Of a DNA stretch of 64,000 nucleotides, positions 55,935 to 63,407 are shown piece after piece; within the stretch, counting starts at the first letter, position 1; each line of letters starts with the position of its first letter. The position numbers were made by a program, and so were the translations under genes. The stretch comes from an uncultured Geobacter sp. Lineage in GTDB: Bacteria; Desulfobacterota; Desulfuromonadia; Geobacterales; CAIOGM01. The notes beneath the pieces were generated by a model. It did no database searches and was not told where the DNA came from. It worked only from the letters and a program-made list of their open reading frames with translations. The DNA is taken from contig CAIUWK010000063.1 in NCBI GenBank assembly GCA_903902855.1, positions 23,567 to 87,566 on the forward strand. The letters run 5' to 3'.

Positions 55935-56551
55935 ACACTCCCCACGTGGTTCTGGCCATCACCGGGGCCTCCGGCTCCATCTACGGGATTCGCCTGGCCC
56001 AGGAGCTGCTGAAAAGCGGAGCCCGGTTGACCATCCTCCTCAGCAGGAGCGGGGGTGCGGTGCTGAAGAGTGAGTGCGGCCTCCAGTGGGAGGGGGATGA
56101 GGCCACAGTCACCCGGCGGATGCGGGAGCATTTCTCGGCAGGAGCGGATCGGCTCTCCCACTACGCCGCTGACAACCTCTTCGCCCCCATTGCCAGCGGC
56201 TCGTCGGCCCCTGACAGCTTCGTGGTCTGTCCCTGCTCCATGGGGAGCCTGGGGCGGATCGCCGCCGGGATCTCCGGCAACCTCATCGAACGGACCGCCG
56301 ACGTGATGCTCAAGGAGCGGCGTCCCTTCGTCCTCGTCCCCCGGGAGACCCCGCTCCATGACATCCACCTGGAAAATCTGCTGAAACTTTCCCGTATGGG
56401 GGTAAGGATCGTTCCGGCCATGCCCGCCTTCTACCATGGACCCCGCTCCCTGGAGGATCTGGTGGATTTCGTGGTGGGAAAGGTTTTGGACAGCATGGGG
56501 ATGGAGCACCGGCTCTTCACACGGTGGGGGGACATGAAACGTGAATGGTGA
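55931..56551 (+). CDS. ubiX: UbiX-family flavin prenyltransferase (MqnM-like)
   Basis: 206 residues. Makes prenylated FMN, the cofactor of UbiD. Begins VVLAITGASGSIYGIRLAQELL with the flavin loop, followed by VVCPCSMGSLGRIAAG and RETPLHDIHLENLLKL. Together with the UbiD gene it forms the expected cofactor-enzyme pair. The last residues and stop (MKREW, TGA 56549-56551) come from a repeat of GTGAATGGTGAAA. Confidence 0.93.
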   Translation: MNTPHVVLAITGASGSIYGIRLAQELLKSGARLTILLSRSGGAVLKSECGLQWEGDEATVTRRMREHFSAGADRLSHYAADNLFAPIASGSSAPDSFVVCPCSMGSLGRIAAGISGNLIERTADVMLKERRPFVLVPRETPLHDIHLENLLKLSRMGVRIVPAMPAFYHGPRSLEDLVDFVVGKVLDSMGMEHRLFTRWGDMKREW

Positions 56552-56554
56552 AAC

Positions 56555-56582
56555 GTAGGGGCACGGCGTGCCGTGCCCTTGT
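56555..56582. repeat. GTAGGGGC palindrome between ubiX and mqnE
   Basis: GTAGGGGCACGGC and GCCGTGCCC half-sites, right end degenerate. Starts three bases after the ubiX stop. Confidence 0.8.
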
Positions 56583-56597
56583 GAAAAGTGAGGAACC

Positions 56598-57683
56598 ATG
56601 ATTTTGACTTTTGAGCAGATTTCCGAGAAAGTACGCGCCGGTGAACGGATCACCGACCATGAGGCGCTCTTTCTCTTTGAGCATCCCGACCTCCTGGCGA
56701 TCGGGGAACTGGCGGCCCTGGTGAACGAGCGGAAGAATGGCCAACGGGTCTTCTTCAACGTCAACCGTCATCTCAACCATACCAACGTCTGTGTTAATCG
56801 CTGCCGATTCTGCGCCTTTGCCAGGAGCGGGGACGAGGCCGGGGCCTACACCTATGACCTGGCGGAAGTCCGGCGGCGGGCGGAGGAGGCTCTGGCGCAG
56901 GGGGCTACCGAGATCCACATCGTCGGCGGGCTCCATCCCGACCTCCCCTTTGAGTTTTATCTGGAGATGCTGCGCACCGTGAAGGAGGTCTCGCCGCACC
57001 TCCACGTGAAGGCGTTCACCGTCGTGGAGATCGACTACCTGGCGCGGCTGGCGGGACTCTCCATTGCCGAAACGCTGCAGGAGCTGCAGGGAGCCGGTCT
57101 GGGGTCACTCCCCGGTGGCGGAGCGGAGATCCTGAAAAAAGAGGTCCGGGACCGGCTCTGCCCGGAGAAGATCAGCGGCGAGCGGTGGCTGGAGATCATG
57201 GAAGAGGTTCACGGGGCCGGACTCAAGTCCAACGCCACCATGCTCTACGGTCATCTGGAGACGTATGCCGACCGGGTGGATCATATGCGGCGCTTACGGG
57301 AGCTGCAGGATCGGACCGGTGGTTTCCAGGTCTTCATTCCGCTGGCTTTCCAGAAGGAAAACAACCTTCTGGGGCATTTGAAAAACCCTTTGAGCGGCGG
57401 AGTTGACGACCTGAAGTGTTTGGCCGTGGCCCGGATCTATCTGGACAACTTCACCAATATCAAGTCCTACTGGGTCATGGTGGGGGAGAAGATCGCCCAG
57501 GTCTCCCTGGCCTTCGGGGTCAATGACCTGGACGGCACCGTGGTGGAGGAGAAGATCGGCCACGACGCCGGCGCCGCCTCACCCCAGGCCATGTCACGGG
57601 AGGGTATTGTCGATCTGATCCGGAAGGCGGGGAAGATCCCCGTGGAGCGGGATACCCTCTACAACGAGCTCAGGGTCCACTGA
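56598..57683 (+). CDS. mqnE: Aminofutalosine synthase
   Basis: 361 residues. Radical SAM enzyme that joins chorismate-derived enolpyruvyl benzoate to adenosine. The cluster motif CVNRCRFC gives Cys65, Cys69 and Cys72, and the surrounding NVNRHLNHTNVC and GGLHPDLPFEFYLEMLR fit MqnE rather than MqnC. AGGAACC lies ahead of the ATG. Shows the organism uses the futalosine route to menaquinone. Confidence 0.94.
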   Translation: MILTFEQISEKVRAGERITDHEALFLFEHPDLLAIGELAALVNERKNGQRVFFNVNRHLNHTNVCVNRCRFCAFARSGDEAGAYTYDLAEVRRRAEEALAQGATEIHIVGGLHPDLPFEFYLEMLRTVKEVSPHLHVKAFTVVEIDYLARLAGLSIAETLQELQGAGLGSLPGGGAEILKKEVRDRLCPEKISGERWLEIMEEVHGAGLKSNATMLYGHLETYADRVDHMRRLRELQDRTGGFQVFIPLAFQKENNLLGHLKNPLSGGVDDLKCLAVARIYLDNFTNIKSYWVMVGEKIAQVSLAFGVNDLDGTVVEEKIGHDAGAASPQAMSREGIVDLIRKAGKIPVERDTLYNELRVH

Positions 57684-57698
57684 CCCGGCAGGTGCAGC

Positions 57699-58322
57699 AT
57701 GACTCTTACCACCCTCTTCCTCTTTCTCGGCGCCTCCATGGCTCTGACCATCGCGCCGGGGCCGGACAACATCTTTGTGGTGACCCAGGGGTTGGCCCGG
57801 GGGCGCCGGGCCGCCATTGTCACCGCCTGGGGGATGTGCAGCGGCATTACGGTCCATACCTTGGCTGCCGCCGCCGGGATCTCGGCGCTCTTCTGCTCCT
57901 CGGCCCTGGCCTTTCAGCTGGTGAAGTACGCCGGCGCGGCCTATCTTCTCTATCTGGCCTGGAAGATGGTGCGGGAGAATGGGGCGCCGGCGCCGGCGGC
58001 TGCCGGTGACGGCCCCTCCCTCTGGGGGCTGTTTCGGAGGGGATTCTTCATGAATGTCCTCAACCCCAAGGTGGCGCTCTTCTTCCTGGCCTTTCTCCCC
58101 CAGTTCACGGTGAGGGATGCAGGAAACATCCCCCTGCAGATGGTGCTGCTGGGGCTGATCTTCATGGCCCAGGGGCTCGTGATCTTCACCATCATCGGCT
58201 TCTTCTCCGGCAGCGTGGGAGGATGGATTCAACGCCGACCTCGGGCTGGTCGGTATTTTAACTGGCTGGCCGGCGGAATCTTTGCTCTCCTGGGACTCCG
58301 CCTGGCCCTGGCGGAAAGGTAA
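57699..58322 (+). CDS. LysE/RhtB family exporter
   Basis: 207 residues, about six membrane helices. The N-terminal signature APGPDNIFVVTQGLARGRRAAI is typical of LysE/RhtB amino acid exporters. A second signature is FFMNVLNPKVALFFLAFLPQF. Substrate unknown. It lies between mqnE and mqnC with gaps of 15 and 3 bases, so it is co-transcribed with menaquinone genes. Confidence 0.9.
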   Translation: MTLTTLFLFLGASMALTIAPGPDNIFVVTQGLARGRRAAIVTAWGMCSGITVHTLAAAAGISALFCSSALAFQLVKYAGAAYLLYLAWKMVRENGAPAPAAAGDGPSLWGLFRRGFFMNVLNPKVALFFLAFLPQFTVRDAGNIPLQMVLLGLIFMAQGLVIFTIIGFFSGSVGGWIQRRPRAGRYFNWLAGGIFALLGLRLALAER

Positions 58323-58325
58323 CGC

Positions 58326-59393
58326 ATGACTCCGGCACAACTATATGACAAAATAGCCGATGGTGAACCGCTCACCCGGGGAGAGGCTCTTTCTCTCCTT
58401 ACCCAGGGAGAGCTGCTCACCGTGGGGAAGCTGGCCGACGGTATCCGGCAGCGGCTCCATCCCCGGAAGGTGGTCACCTTCGTCAATGACCGCAACGTCA
58501 ACTATACCAATGTCTGCGAATCCAAGTGCAAATTCTGCGCCTTCTACCGGGACCACGGGGCCGACGACGCCTATCTCCTGGCCGAGGAGGAGATTTTTCG
58601 CAAGATTGAAGAACTGGTTGCCGTGGGGGGGACCCAACTCCTCATGCAGGGGGGGCTCCACCCTGAGCTGACGATCTACTGGTTCGAGGAGCTCTTCCGG
58701 GAAATCAGGCGTCGCTTCCCCGGGGTGCAAAATCACTCCCTCTCTCCGGCGGAGATCACCCACATCGCCCGGATTTCCGGTCTCACCATGCCGGAGACAC
58801 TTCGGCGGCTCCACGACGCAGGGTTGAACTCGGTTCCCGGCGGCGGGGCGGAGATCCTGGTGGACACGGTTCGGCAGAAGATCTCACCCAACAAGATCGG
58901 CTGGCAGGGGTGGGCCGCAGTGATGCGGGAGGCCGCCGGGCTGGGGATGCCCACCACCGCCACCATGATGTTCGGCAGCAGTGAGGGGCCGGAGGAGATC
59001 GTGGAGCACCTTTTTCGGATACGGGAACTCCAGGCTGACGGCGGCTCATTCACCGCCTTCATCCCCTGGACCTACCAGCCGGGGAATACGGAACTGGGGG
59101 GAGAGAGCGCCACGGGGGTCGAATACCTCAAAGTTCTGGCGTTATCGCGCATGGTGCTTGACAACATCCCCAACATTCAGGCAAGTTGGGTAACTCAGGG
59201 GGCACGGCTCGCCCAGGTGGCGCTTTTCTTCGGGGCCAACGACCTGGGGGGGACCATGCTGGAGGAGAATGTGGTGGCTGCGGCCGGCTGTACCTTCCGG
59301 ATGAATGGGGAGGAGATGGTTGACCTCATCCGTGGCGCCGGCTTCTTTCCGGCGCAGCGAACGACGACGTACGAGATAATCCGGTACTACTGA
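58326..59393 (+). CDS. mqnC: Cyclic dehypoxanthinyl futalosine synthase
   Basis: 355 residues. Radical SAM enzyme closing the carbocycle of dehypoxanthinyl futalosine. Cluster motif CESKCKFC (Cys64, Cys68, Cys71) with NDRNVNYTNVC before it and MQGGLHPELTIYWFEELF after it. FIPWTYQPGNTEL and the GANDLGGTMLEENV ending fit MqnC. It is paralogous to mqnE two genes earlier. Confidence 0.95.
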   Translation: MTPAQLYDKIADGEPLTRGEALSLLTQGELLTVGKLADGIRQRLHPRKVVTFVNDRNVNYTNVCESKCKFCAFYRDHGADDAYLLAEEEIFRKIEELVAVGGTQLLMQGGLHPELTIYWFEELFREIRRRFPGVQNHSLSPAEITHIARISGLTMPETLRRLHDAGLNSVPGGGAEILVDTVRQKISPNKIGWQGWAAVMREAAGLGMPTTATMMFGSSEGPEEIVEHLFRIRELQADGGSFTAFIPWTYQPGNTELGGESATGVEYLKVLALSRMVLDNIPNIQASWVTQGARLAQVALFFGANDLGGTMLEENVVAAAGCTFRMNGEEMVDLIRGAGFFPAQRTTTYEIIRYY

Positions 59394-59448
59394 TCCGTTT
59401 CATCCGGAAACTGGGGAGTGGCACCATAACACTAAGAAAGTTTAACCT

Positions 59449-60570
59449 ATGACTACTGTACCGATGATCACCACCCAGAGTGGGTTGGAGGAACTTGCCG
59501 CCCGGCTTGGCCGGGAACCACTCATTGCCTGCGATCTTGAAGCGGATTCGCTGCACCACTACCGGGAGAAGGTCTGTCTCCTGCAATTTTCAACGCCGGA
59601 TTATTCGGCGCTGTTGGACCCTCTGGCCATCGCCGACCTCTCTCCCCTTGCCCCGGTCATGGCCGATCCGCAGATCCGGAAGATCTTTCACGGCGCCGAC
59701 TATGATATCAGGTCGCTCCACCGCGATTTCGGCATTGAGGTGCAGAACCTCTTCGACACCATGATCGCCTGTCAGTTTCTCGGCGAGAAGGAGGTCGGGC
59801 TGGCGGCAGCCCTGAAGAAGCGGTTCGGCGTGGAGCTGGATAAACAGTTCCAGAAGGCCGATTGGAGTCGGCGTCCCCTGAGTCCGGAGATGCTGGCCTA
59901 TGCGGTGGAAGATACTACCCTGCTTATCAGCTTTTACGGCCAGTTGTCCGAGGAGCTGCAGGCAAAGGGGCGTCTGGCCTGGGTGGAAGAAGAGTGTTCC
60001 GTATTGCAGGGGGTGAGGGTCGTCTCCCGGGAGGATGCTCCGCTCTTTATCCGCTTCAAAGGGGCGGCGAAGATGGAGCCGCGGGCCCTGGCGGTACTGG
60101 AGGAGTTGCTCCGTTTCCGTGATGAGCAGGCGGGGCGGTTGGACCGTCCCCCCTTCAAGGTCATCGGCAACGAAGCCCTGACGGAGCTGGCGGAAAAGCG
60201 CCCCCGGTTGCCTTCGGATCTGGCCGGTATTCCCGGCCTTTCGGAGAAGGTTGTGCAGCGGGTGGGAGCCGGCTTGCTGAAGGCGGTGGCCAGAGGGTGC
60301 GCCCTCCCTGCGGCAGAGCTTCCGCGCTTTCCCTTCATCCCACGGTCGCCACGGGACCCCATGAAAGAGGAGCGGCTGAAACTTCTCAAGGGGTGGCGGG
60401 AAGTGAAGGCCAAGAACCTTCTCCTGGAACCCGGCATCCTGGCCAACAATTCCCTGCTGGAGGCCTTGGCCGAGCTGCCGGAGGCTGCCGCAGTGGACGC
60501 GGTCATCCCCCGGCGCTGGCAGCGGGAGTTGTTCGGGGAAGATGTGAGGAATCTGTTGGCTGCGAACTGA
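59449..60570 (+). CDS. rnd: Ribonuclease D
   Basis: 373 residues. A 3'-5' exoribonuclease maturing tRNA and other stable RNA. DEDD residues are visible as ACDLEADSLHHY, FHGADYDIRSLHRDFG, and YAVEDTTLLISFY. An HRDC domain follows (about residues 205-285), and the C-terminal extension suggests a second one. Last gene of the mqn unit, 55 bases after mqnC, followed by a clear terminator. Confidence 0.93.
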   Translation: MTTVPMITTQSGLEELAARLGREPLIACDLEADSLHHYREKVCLLQFSTPDYSALLDPLAIADLSPLAPVMADPQIRKIFHGADYDIRSLHRDFGIEVQNLFDTMIACQFLGEKEVGLAAALKKRFGVELDKQFQKADWSRRPLSPEMLAYAVEDTTLLISFYGQLSEELQAKGRLAWVEEECSVLQGVRVVSREDAPLFIRFKGAAKMEPRALAVLEELLRFRDEQAGRLDRPPFKVIGNEALTELAEKRPRLPSDLAGIPGLSEKVVQRVGAGLLKAVARGCALPAAELPRFPFIPRSPRDPMKEERLKLLKGWREVKAKNLLLEPGILANNSLLEALAELPEAAAVDAVIPRRWQRELFGEDVRNLLAAN

Positions 60571-60592
60571 TCCCGGTTCATGTTACAAACTG

Positions 60593-60637
60593 CCGGCGCC
60601 GTGGGAGCGATTTTGCTCTCATGGCGCCGGTTTTTTT
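60593..60637 (+). terminator. Terminator after rnd
   Basis: CCGGCGCCGTGGGAGC pairs with GCTCTCATGGCGCCGG (two mismatches) and is followed by seven T at 60631-60637. Confidence 0.85.
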
Positions 60638-60645
60638 GGGTTTTC

Positions 60646-60680
60646 TCCCCTCCTGTTTTAGGAGGGGTTGGGGGTGGTAA
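60646..60680. repeat. Intergenic hairpin repeat, CCCCTCC/GGAGGGG type
   Basis: CCCCTCC (60647-60653), seven-base loop, GGAGGGG (60661-60667), then TTGGGGGTGGT. The same motif is a common intergenic repeat in proteobacteria, from memory. One copy seen in the window. Confidence 0.55.
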
Positions 60681-60768
60681 GGTCCTCGAATAACCGCACC
60701 CACCAGCATGTGTTTTTGCGTCTGCCTGCTCTGGACCCCTCCGGTTTTGTTGCAACTCAAAACGCTCC

Positions 60769-61772
60769 TTACCTCCGCAGACTCCCTGGCGAATAGCCGA
60801 ACTTCTTGCGAAAAGCGGTGATGAAGTGGTTGACATGGGAATATCCCAGGTTTACTGCCAGGGTTTTCATGGGTATATCACTCTTCACCAGTACTTCATG
60901 CGCCGAATCCAGCCGCTGACCTGAAATATAGGTGTTGATTGAACAACCATATATCTCCTTGAATCCATTGTTTAATACGCGGGCAGAGAGGTGTCGAACT
61001 GCCGCGCCAGCTCATCAAGTGTTGGGATTCTTCCGTCAAGGTGAAGCAGCTCTTAATGCAACAGCTCAATAAGCTTCTTTTTCCCGGCGGCCTTTATATC
61101 GCTCTGACAAGTGCCTGTTGAGGTAACGTAATCAGACAAGCAGCAGATGAATTCCATGGTTTTGGACTGTGCATGCAGCTTGCGCATCTTTCCGACATAA
61201 TGTTCCTGCGGGTAGGCACAAAGGAGTGATAATACATTATAAGGCAGTGAACGAATGGAAAAAGAGGGGAGGACGGTAAGCTGCAGCGCTTCTGCAATGG
61301 TCTCAGCCAGCTCTGCTCCCAGCATTGTCTCCATCATTGAGATACTGATGAAGAGGATGGCAAGTTCAAGAGTGGCGCCGCCTTCAGAGGTGACTTGATA
61401 GTCGGCCCGGTCAGTGTATCTGGAGAGCAGAAATCCTTTGTCGATTCGGAAAGATGCGTCAAGACAGCTGTCCGTTATACTGCACATGCCTGTTTTCGCC
61501 ACGGCAAAGGTAAACATCGGCTCGGATTGCTCGCCACAGGCGGAATAGATCGGCACACGACAGCCCACCATGTCGGGTGTAAAATAGCACCCCCCACGAG
61601 CTATTTCCATCCCGTTGGTTAATCTCAGGTATTCTCCCCAGCCGGTACCGACATCCGGTGGGAAAGGCAGAATTCTGCGCTCCATCTCGTCACTGCCGTG
61701 ACGGATAAGATCCTGTTGCTGATCCTCGGCAACCAGCCAGTTCAATACGCCTGACTTAATAAGTGGTTCCAT
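60769..61772 (-). pseudogene. AraC-family transcriptional regulator, disrupted by a stop codon and a frameshift
   Basis: 61053-61772 encodes about 239 residues of a ligand-binding N-terminal region. It stops at TAA (61053-61055) after KKLIELLH, but the same frame goes on as ELLHLDGRIPTLDELARQF, the start of the AraC helix-turn-helix. A two-base CT duplication near 60994 then shifts frame, after which VLNNGFKEIYGCSIN and LGYSHVNHFITAFRKKFGYSP complete the second helix-turn-helix to TAA at 60769. With both lesions the DNA-binding domain cannot be made. The twin ELLH may reflect a small duplication. Confidence 0.88.
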
Positions 61773-61844
61773 GGTGACACGTGCCTTATGTCAGGTTTCC
61801 CGACGGACGCCGGATAGTTATCGTAAACCGTGCCGTGCCGACTT

Positions 61845-62084
61845 CTAGCTGATAGGGAGCATTTCTGCAAGGAGGGTTTCGGGGGCAATGTCCTGATCGT
61901 TTGGCCACGTCACAGCACCAAACAGGATTCCGACACGATTGAAGTAGTGGATGTCTTTGAGTTCGCGGAAAACGCCTCGGTCCAGATATGGCTTGAGGTC
62001 AAATATGCCCTTACGGCCATCTTCTACTTCGACATAGATACGATAATCAGGCATTGGTTCAACAGTTTTCACATCCCAGTACAT
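61845..62084 (-). CDS. DUF2442 domain protein
   Basis: 79 residues. The sequence MYWDVKTVEPMPDYRIYVEVEDG and GIFDLKPYLDRGVFRELKD with the ending WPNDQDIAPETLL is typical of DUF2442, which often lies beside DUF4160 in a pair resembling a toxin-antitoxin unit. ATG 62082-62084 has GAGG five bases upstream; longer frames overlap DUF4160. It starts seven bases after the DUF4160 stop. Function unknown. Confidence 0.82.
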   Translation of the reverse strand: MYWDVKTVEPMPDYRIYVEVEDGRKGIFDLKPYLDRGVFRELKDIHYFNRVGILFGAVTWPNDQDIAPETLLAEMLPIS

Positions 62085-62091
62085 GGCGACC

Positions 62092-62358
62092 TCACAGTGG
62101 CGTGATTTTGTGAGGATTCTCACCGGAAACAGCCAGTTCCCAATCGGCATGTAGTTCATCTCGGTGTAGTTCTATTCATGCCTGCACAAGTCGCAACTGC
62201 TTGCGTGGCAATTCTCCGGCTAATACATCACCATCTTCAATACTGATAGAAACTTCATGCTCAGCGTATTTGGCGTGAAAGTGTGGCAGGTTGTGGTGCT
62301 GATTGTCAATAAGATACATACGGATGATGATCCCGTAAAACATTGAGATAATAGGCAT
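62092..62358 (-). pseudogene. DUF4160 domain protein interrupted by an in-frame TGA
   Basis: The N-terminal 60 residues (IISMFYGIIIRMYLIDNQHHNLPHFHA in part) match DUF4160 and stop at TGA 62176-62178. Reading through in the same frame gives ELHRDELHADWELAVSGENP, the normal C-terminus, to a stop at 62092. The interrupted codon is most simply a TGG (Trp) to TGA change in the motif QAWIELHRDEL. The intact sequence on both sides indicates a recent mutation. The truncated 60-residue form might still be expressed. Confidence 0.8.
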
Positions 62359-62720
62359 ATGCTATTCTCCTTTGTCATTGGTCACGAGTCTATACACTCT
62401 TGGAATTGTAGTCAATAGAGACATGACCTTTCCTTGTTGTCCCTATTCACGCTTCAGGCGCGACGACTAAATTTCCGTCAATTATTACCTGTTTTCTGCA
62501 AAGGAAAGCACGATCTCCCCCAACCCACCACCCTGCCCCGCACTCCTCGCCCGCAGTTATTCGTAGAAAAAACGTCGTTTTGTGTAGAAAAAAGGCATGT
62601 AAAAACGATAAGTTACAGTCTTGCGTGGCGTCCTGCTTGCAGGATCTCCCCGGACTGGCGCTCTTGAAACGGCGGCAGAGAAAGGTGTAGCCTCCAGGGG
62701 ATTTATATGGATCTGACAGA

Positions 62721-62751
62721 GACCTCGGAGGTAGCGGATACCTCCGAGGTC
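62721..62751. repeat. 13-base hairpin in the decayed region
   Basis: GACCTCGGAGGTA (62721-62733), loop GCGGA, TACCTCCGAGGTC (62739-62751). Followed by ATCTTGTTT; could be a relic terminator. Confidence 0.5.
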
Positions 62752-62945
62752 ATCTTGTTTCCGCGCAATGCGTCTCCGGCTCGGATATGGTATGATTCCT
62801 GCCCACGGTAACGGATACTGCCATAAGAAAAATTGCCCTGTCCCGGAATTCATCGTATGTCGATGGCCGTTATCGACTCTCTTTTTCACGTAGTAATGAG
62901 TGTGACAAGCTCGCTCCGGGTGTTTTTTAGCCGGATAAAGACCAA

Positions 62946-62965
62946 AACTTCGGCATGCCGAAGTT
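62946..62965. promoter_or_regulatory. Perfect 20-base palindrome, possible operator
   Basis: AACTTCGGCATGCCGAAGTT reads identically on both strands with no loop, the form expected of a dimeric regulator site. No adjacent regulator gene is intact. Confidence 0.35.
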
Positions 62966-63002
62966 ATTGATGTAAGTATACGGATATATTCAGTAAAATG
63001 GC

Positions 63003-63045
63003 AAAAAAACGTGTCAAAAAAGGGCCTTTTTCGACACGTTTTTTT
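63003..63045. terminator. Bidirectional terminator after the 112-residue hypothetical gene
   Basis: About 20 paired bases with one mismatch around GGGCC; arms run from seven A plus ACGTGTC-like sequence to GACACG plus seven T. It lies 18 bases after the stop at 63064. Confidence 0.8.
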
Positions 63046-63063
63046 CCGCCGGTCTCCTCCCCG

Positions 63064-63402
63064 TCAGGGTAACGATTTCACCCTCTGCTCAATAAGCTCG
63101 GTCAGTTTGGCCAGTGTGGATTTAAGCGCCGTCAGTTGTTCCACGCTCAACGTGGTGAAATCGGCGGCGCCCAGTCGTTTGTAAAACTGATCCACAAATA
63201 TCGGATCCGTCGGCGCATCAGCGGGCTTTGGTTTCGCACTTTGTGTTCTGAGTTCTCCCCGTGTCAGCCCGCTTTTCTTGTATTTCAGGTAAAGGTTCTT
63301 CATTTTTGTCGGCGTTTTCATGCCGGCAATGGCGACAAGAATACTCCGCGAGGTTTTCGGATCGTTACGGCAATCATCTTTTACCTCCGTATTGGGATGC
63401 AT
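63064..63402 (-). CDS. Hypothetical protein, basic, possibly truncated at its start
   Basis: 112 residues, not recognised. The N-terminal half is Lys/Arg-rich (MKTPTKMKNLYLKYKKSGLTRGEL); the C-terminal half is predicted helical (LSVEQLTALKSTLAKLTELIEQRV). A start at Met28 is also possible. Its 5' end falls exactly where the restriction-enzyme remnant begins on the other strand, suggesting that a rearrangement joined the two. A proper terminator follows it, which favours a real gene. Confidence 0.5.
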   Translation of the reverse strand: MHPNTEVKDDCRNDPKTSRSILVAIAGMKTPTKMKNLYLKYKKSGLTRGELRTQSAKPKPADAPTDPIFVDQFYKRLGAADFTTLSVEQLTALKSTLAKLTELIEQRVKSLP

Positions 63403-63407
63403 CCACC

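Larger units (their letters stand above)
62359..63063. other. 700-base intergenic region with three palindromes
   Basis: No credible gene was seen. It holds a 13-base perfect hairpin GACCTCGGAGGTA at 62721-62751, a 20-base perfect palindrome at 62946-62965, and a terminator at 63003-63045. The minus-strand open frame at 62557-62889 has no protein character. Confidence 0.5.

Noticed and set aside
62176..62178. TGA in DUF4160 as a selenocysteine codon
   Set aside because: The codon replaces a probable Trp, the family is not a selenoprotein family and no SECIS-like hairpin follows.
62557..62889. A 110-codon minus-strand open frame in the 700-base gap
   Set aside because: It contains the 62721-62751 hairpin, has no ribosome binding site and no family resemblance.
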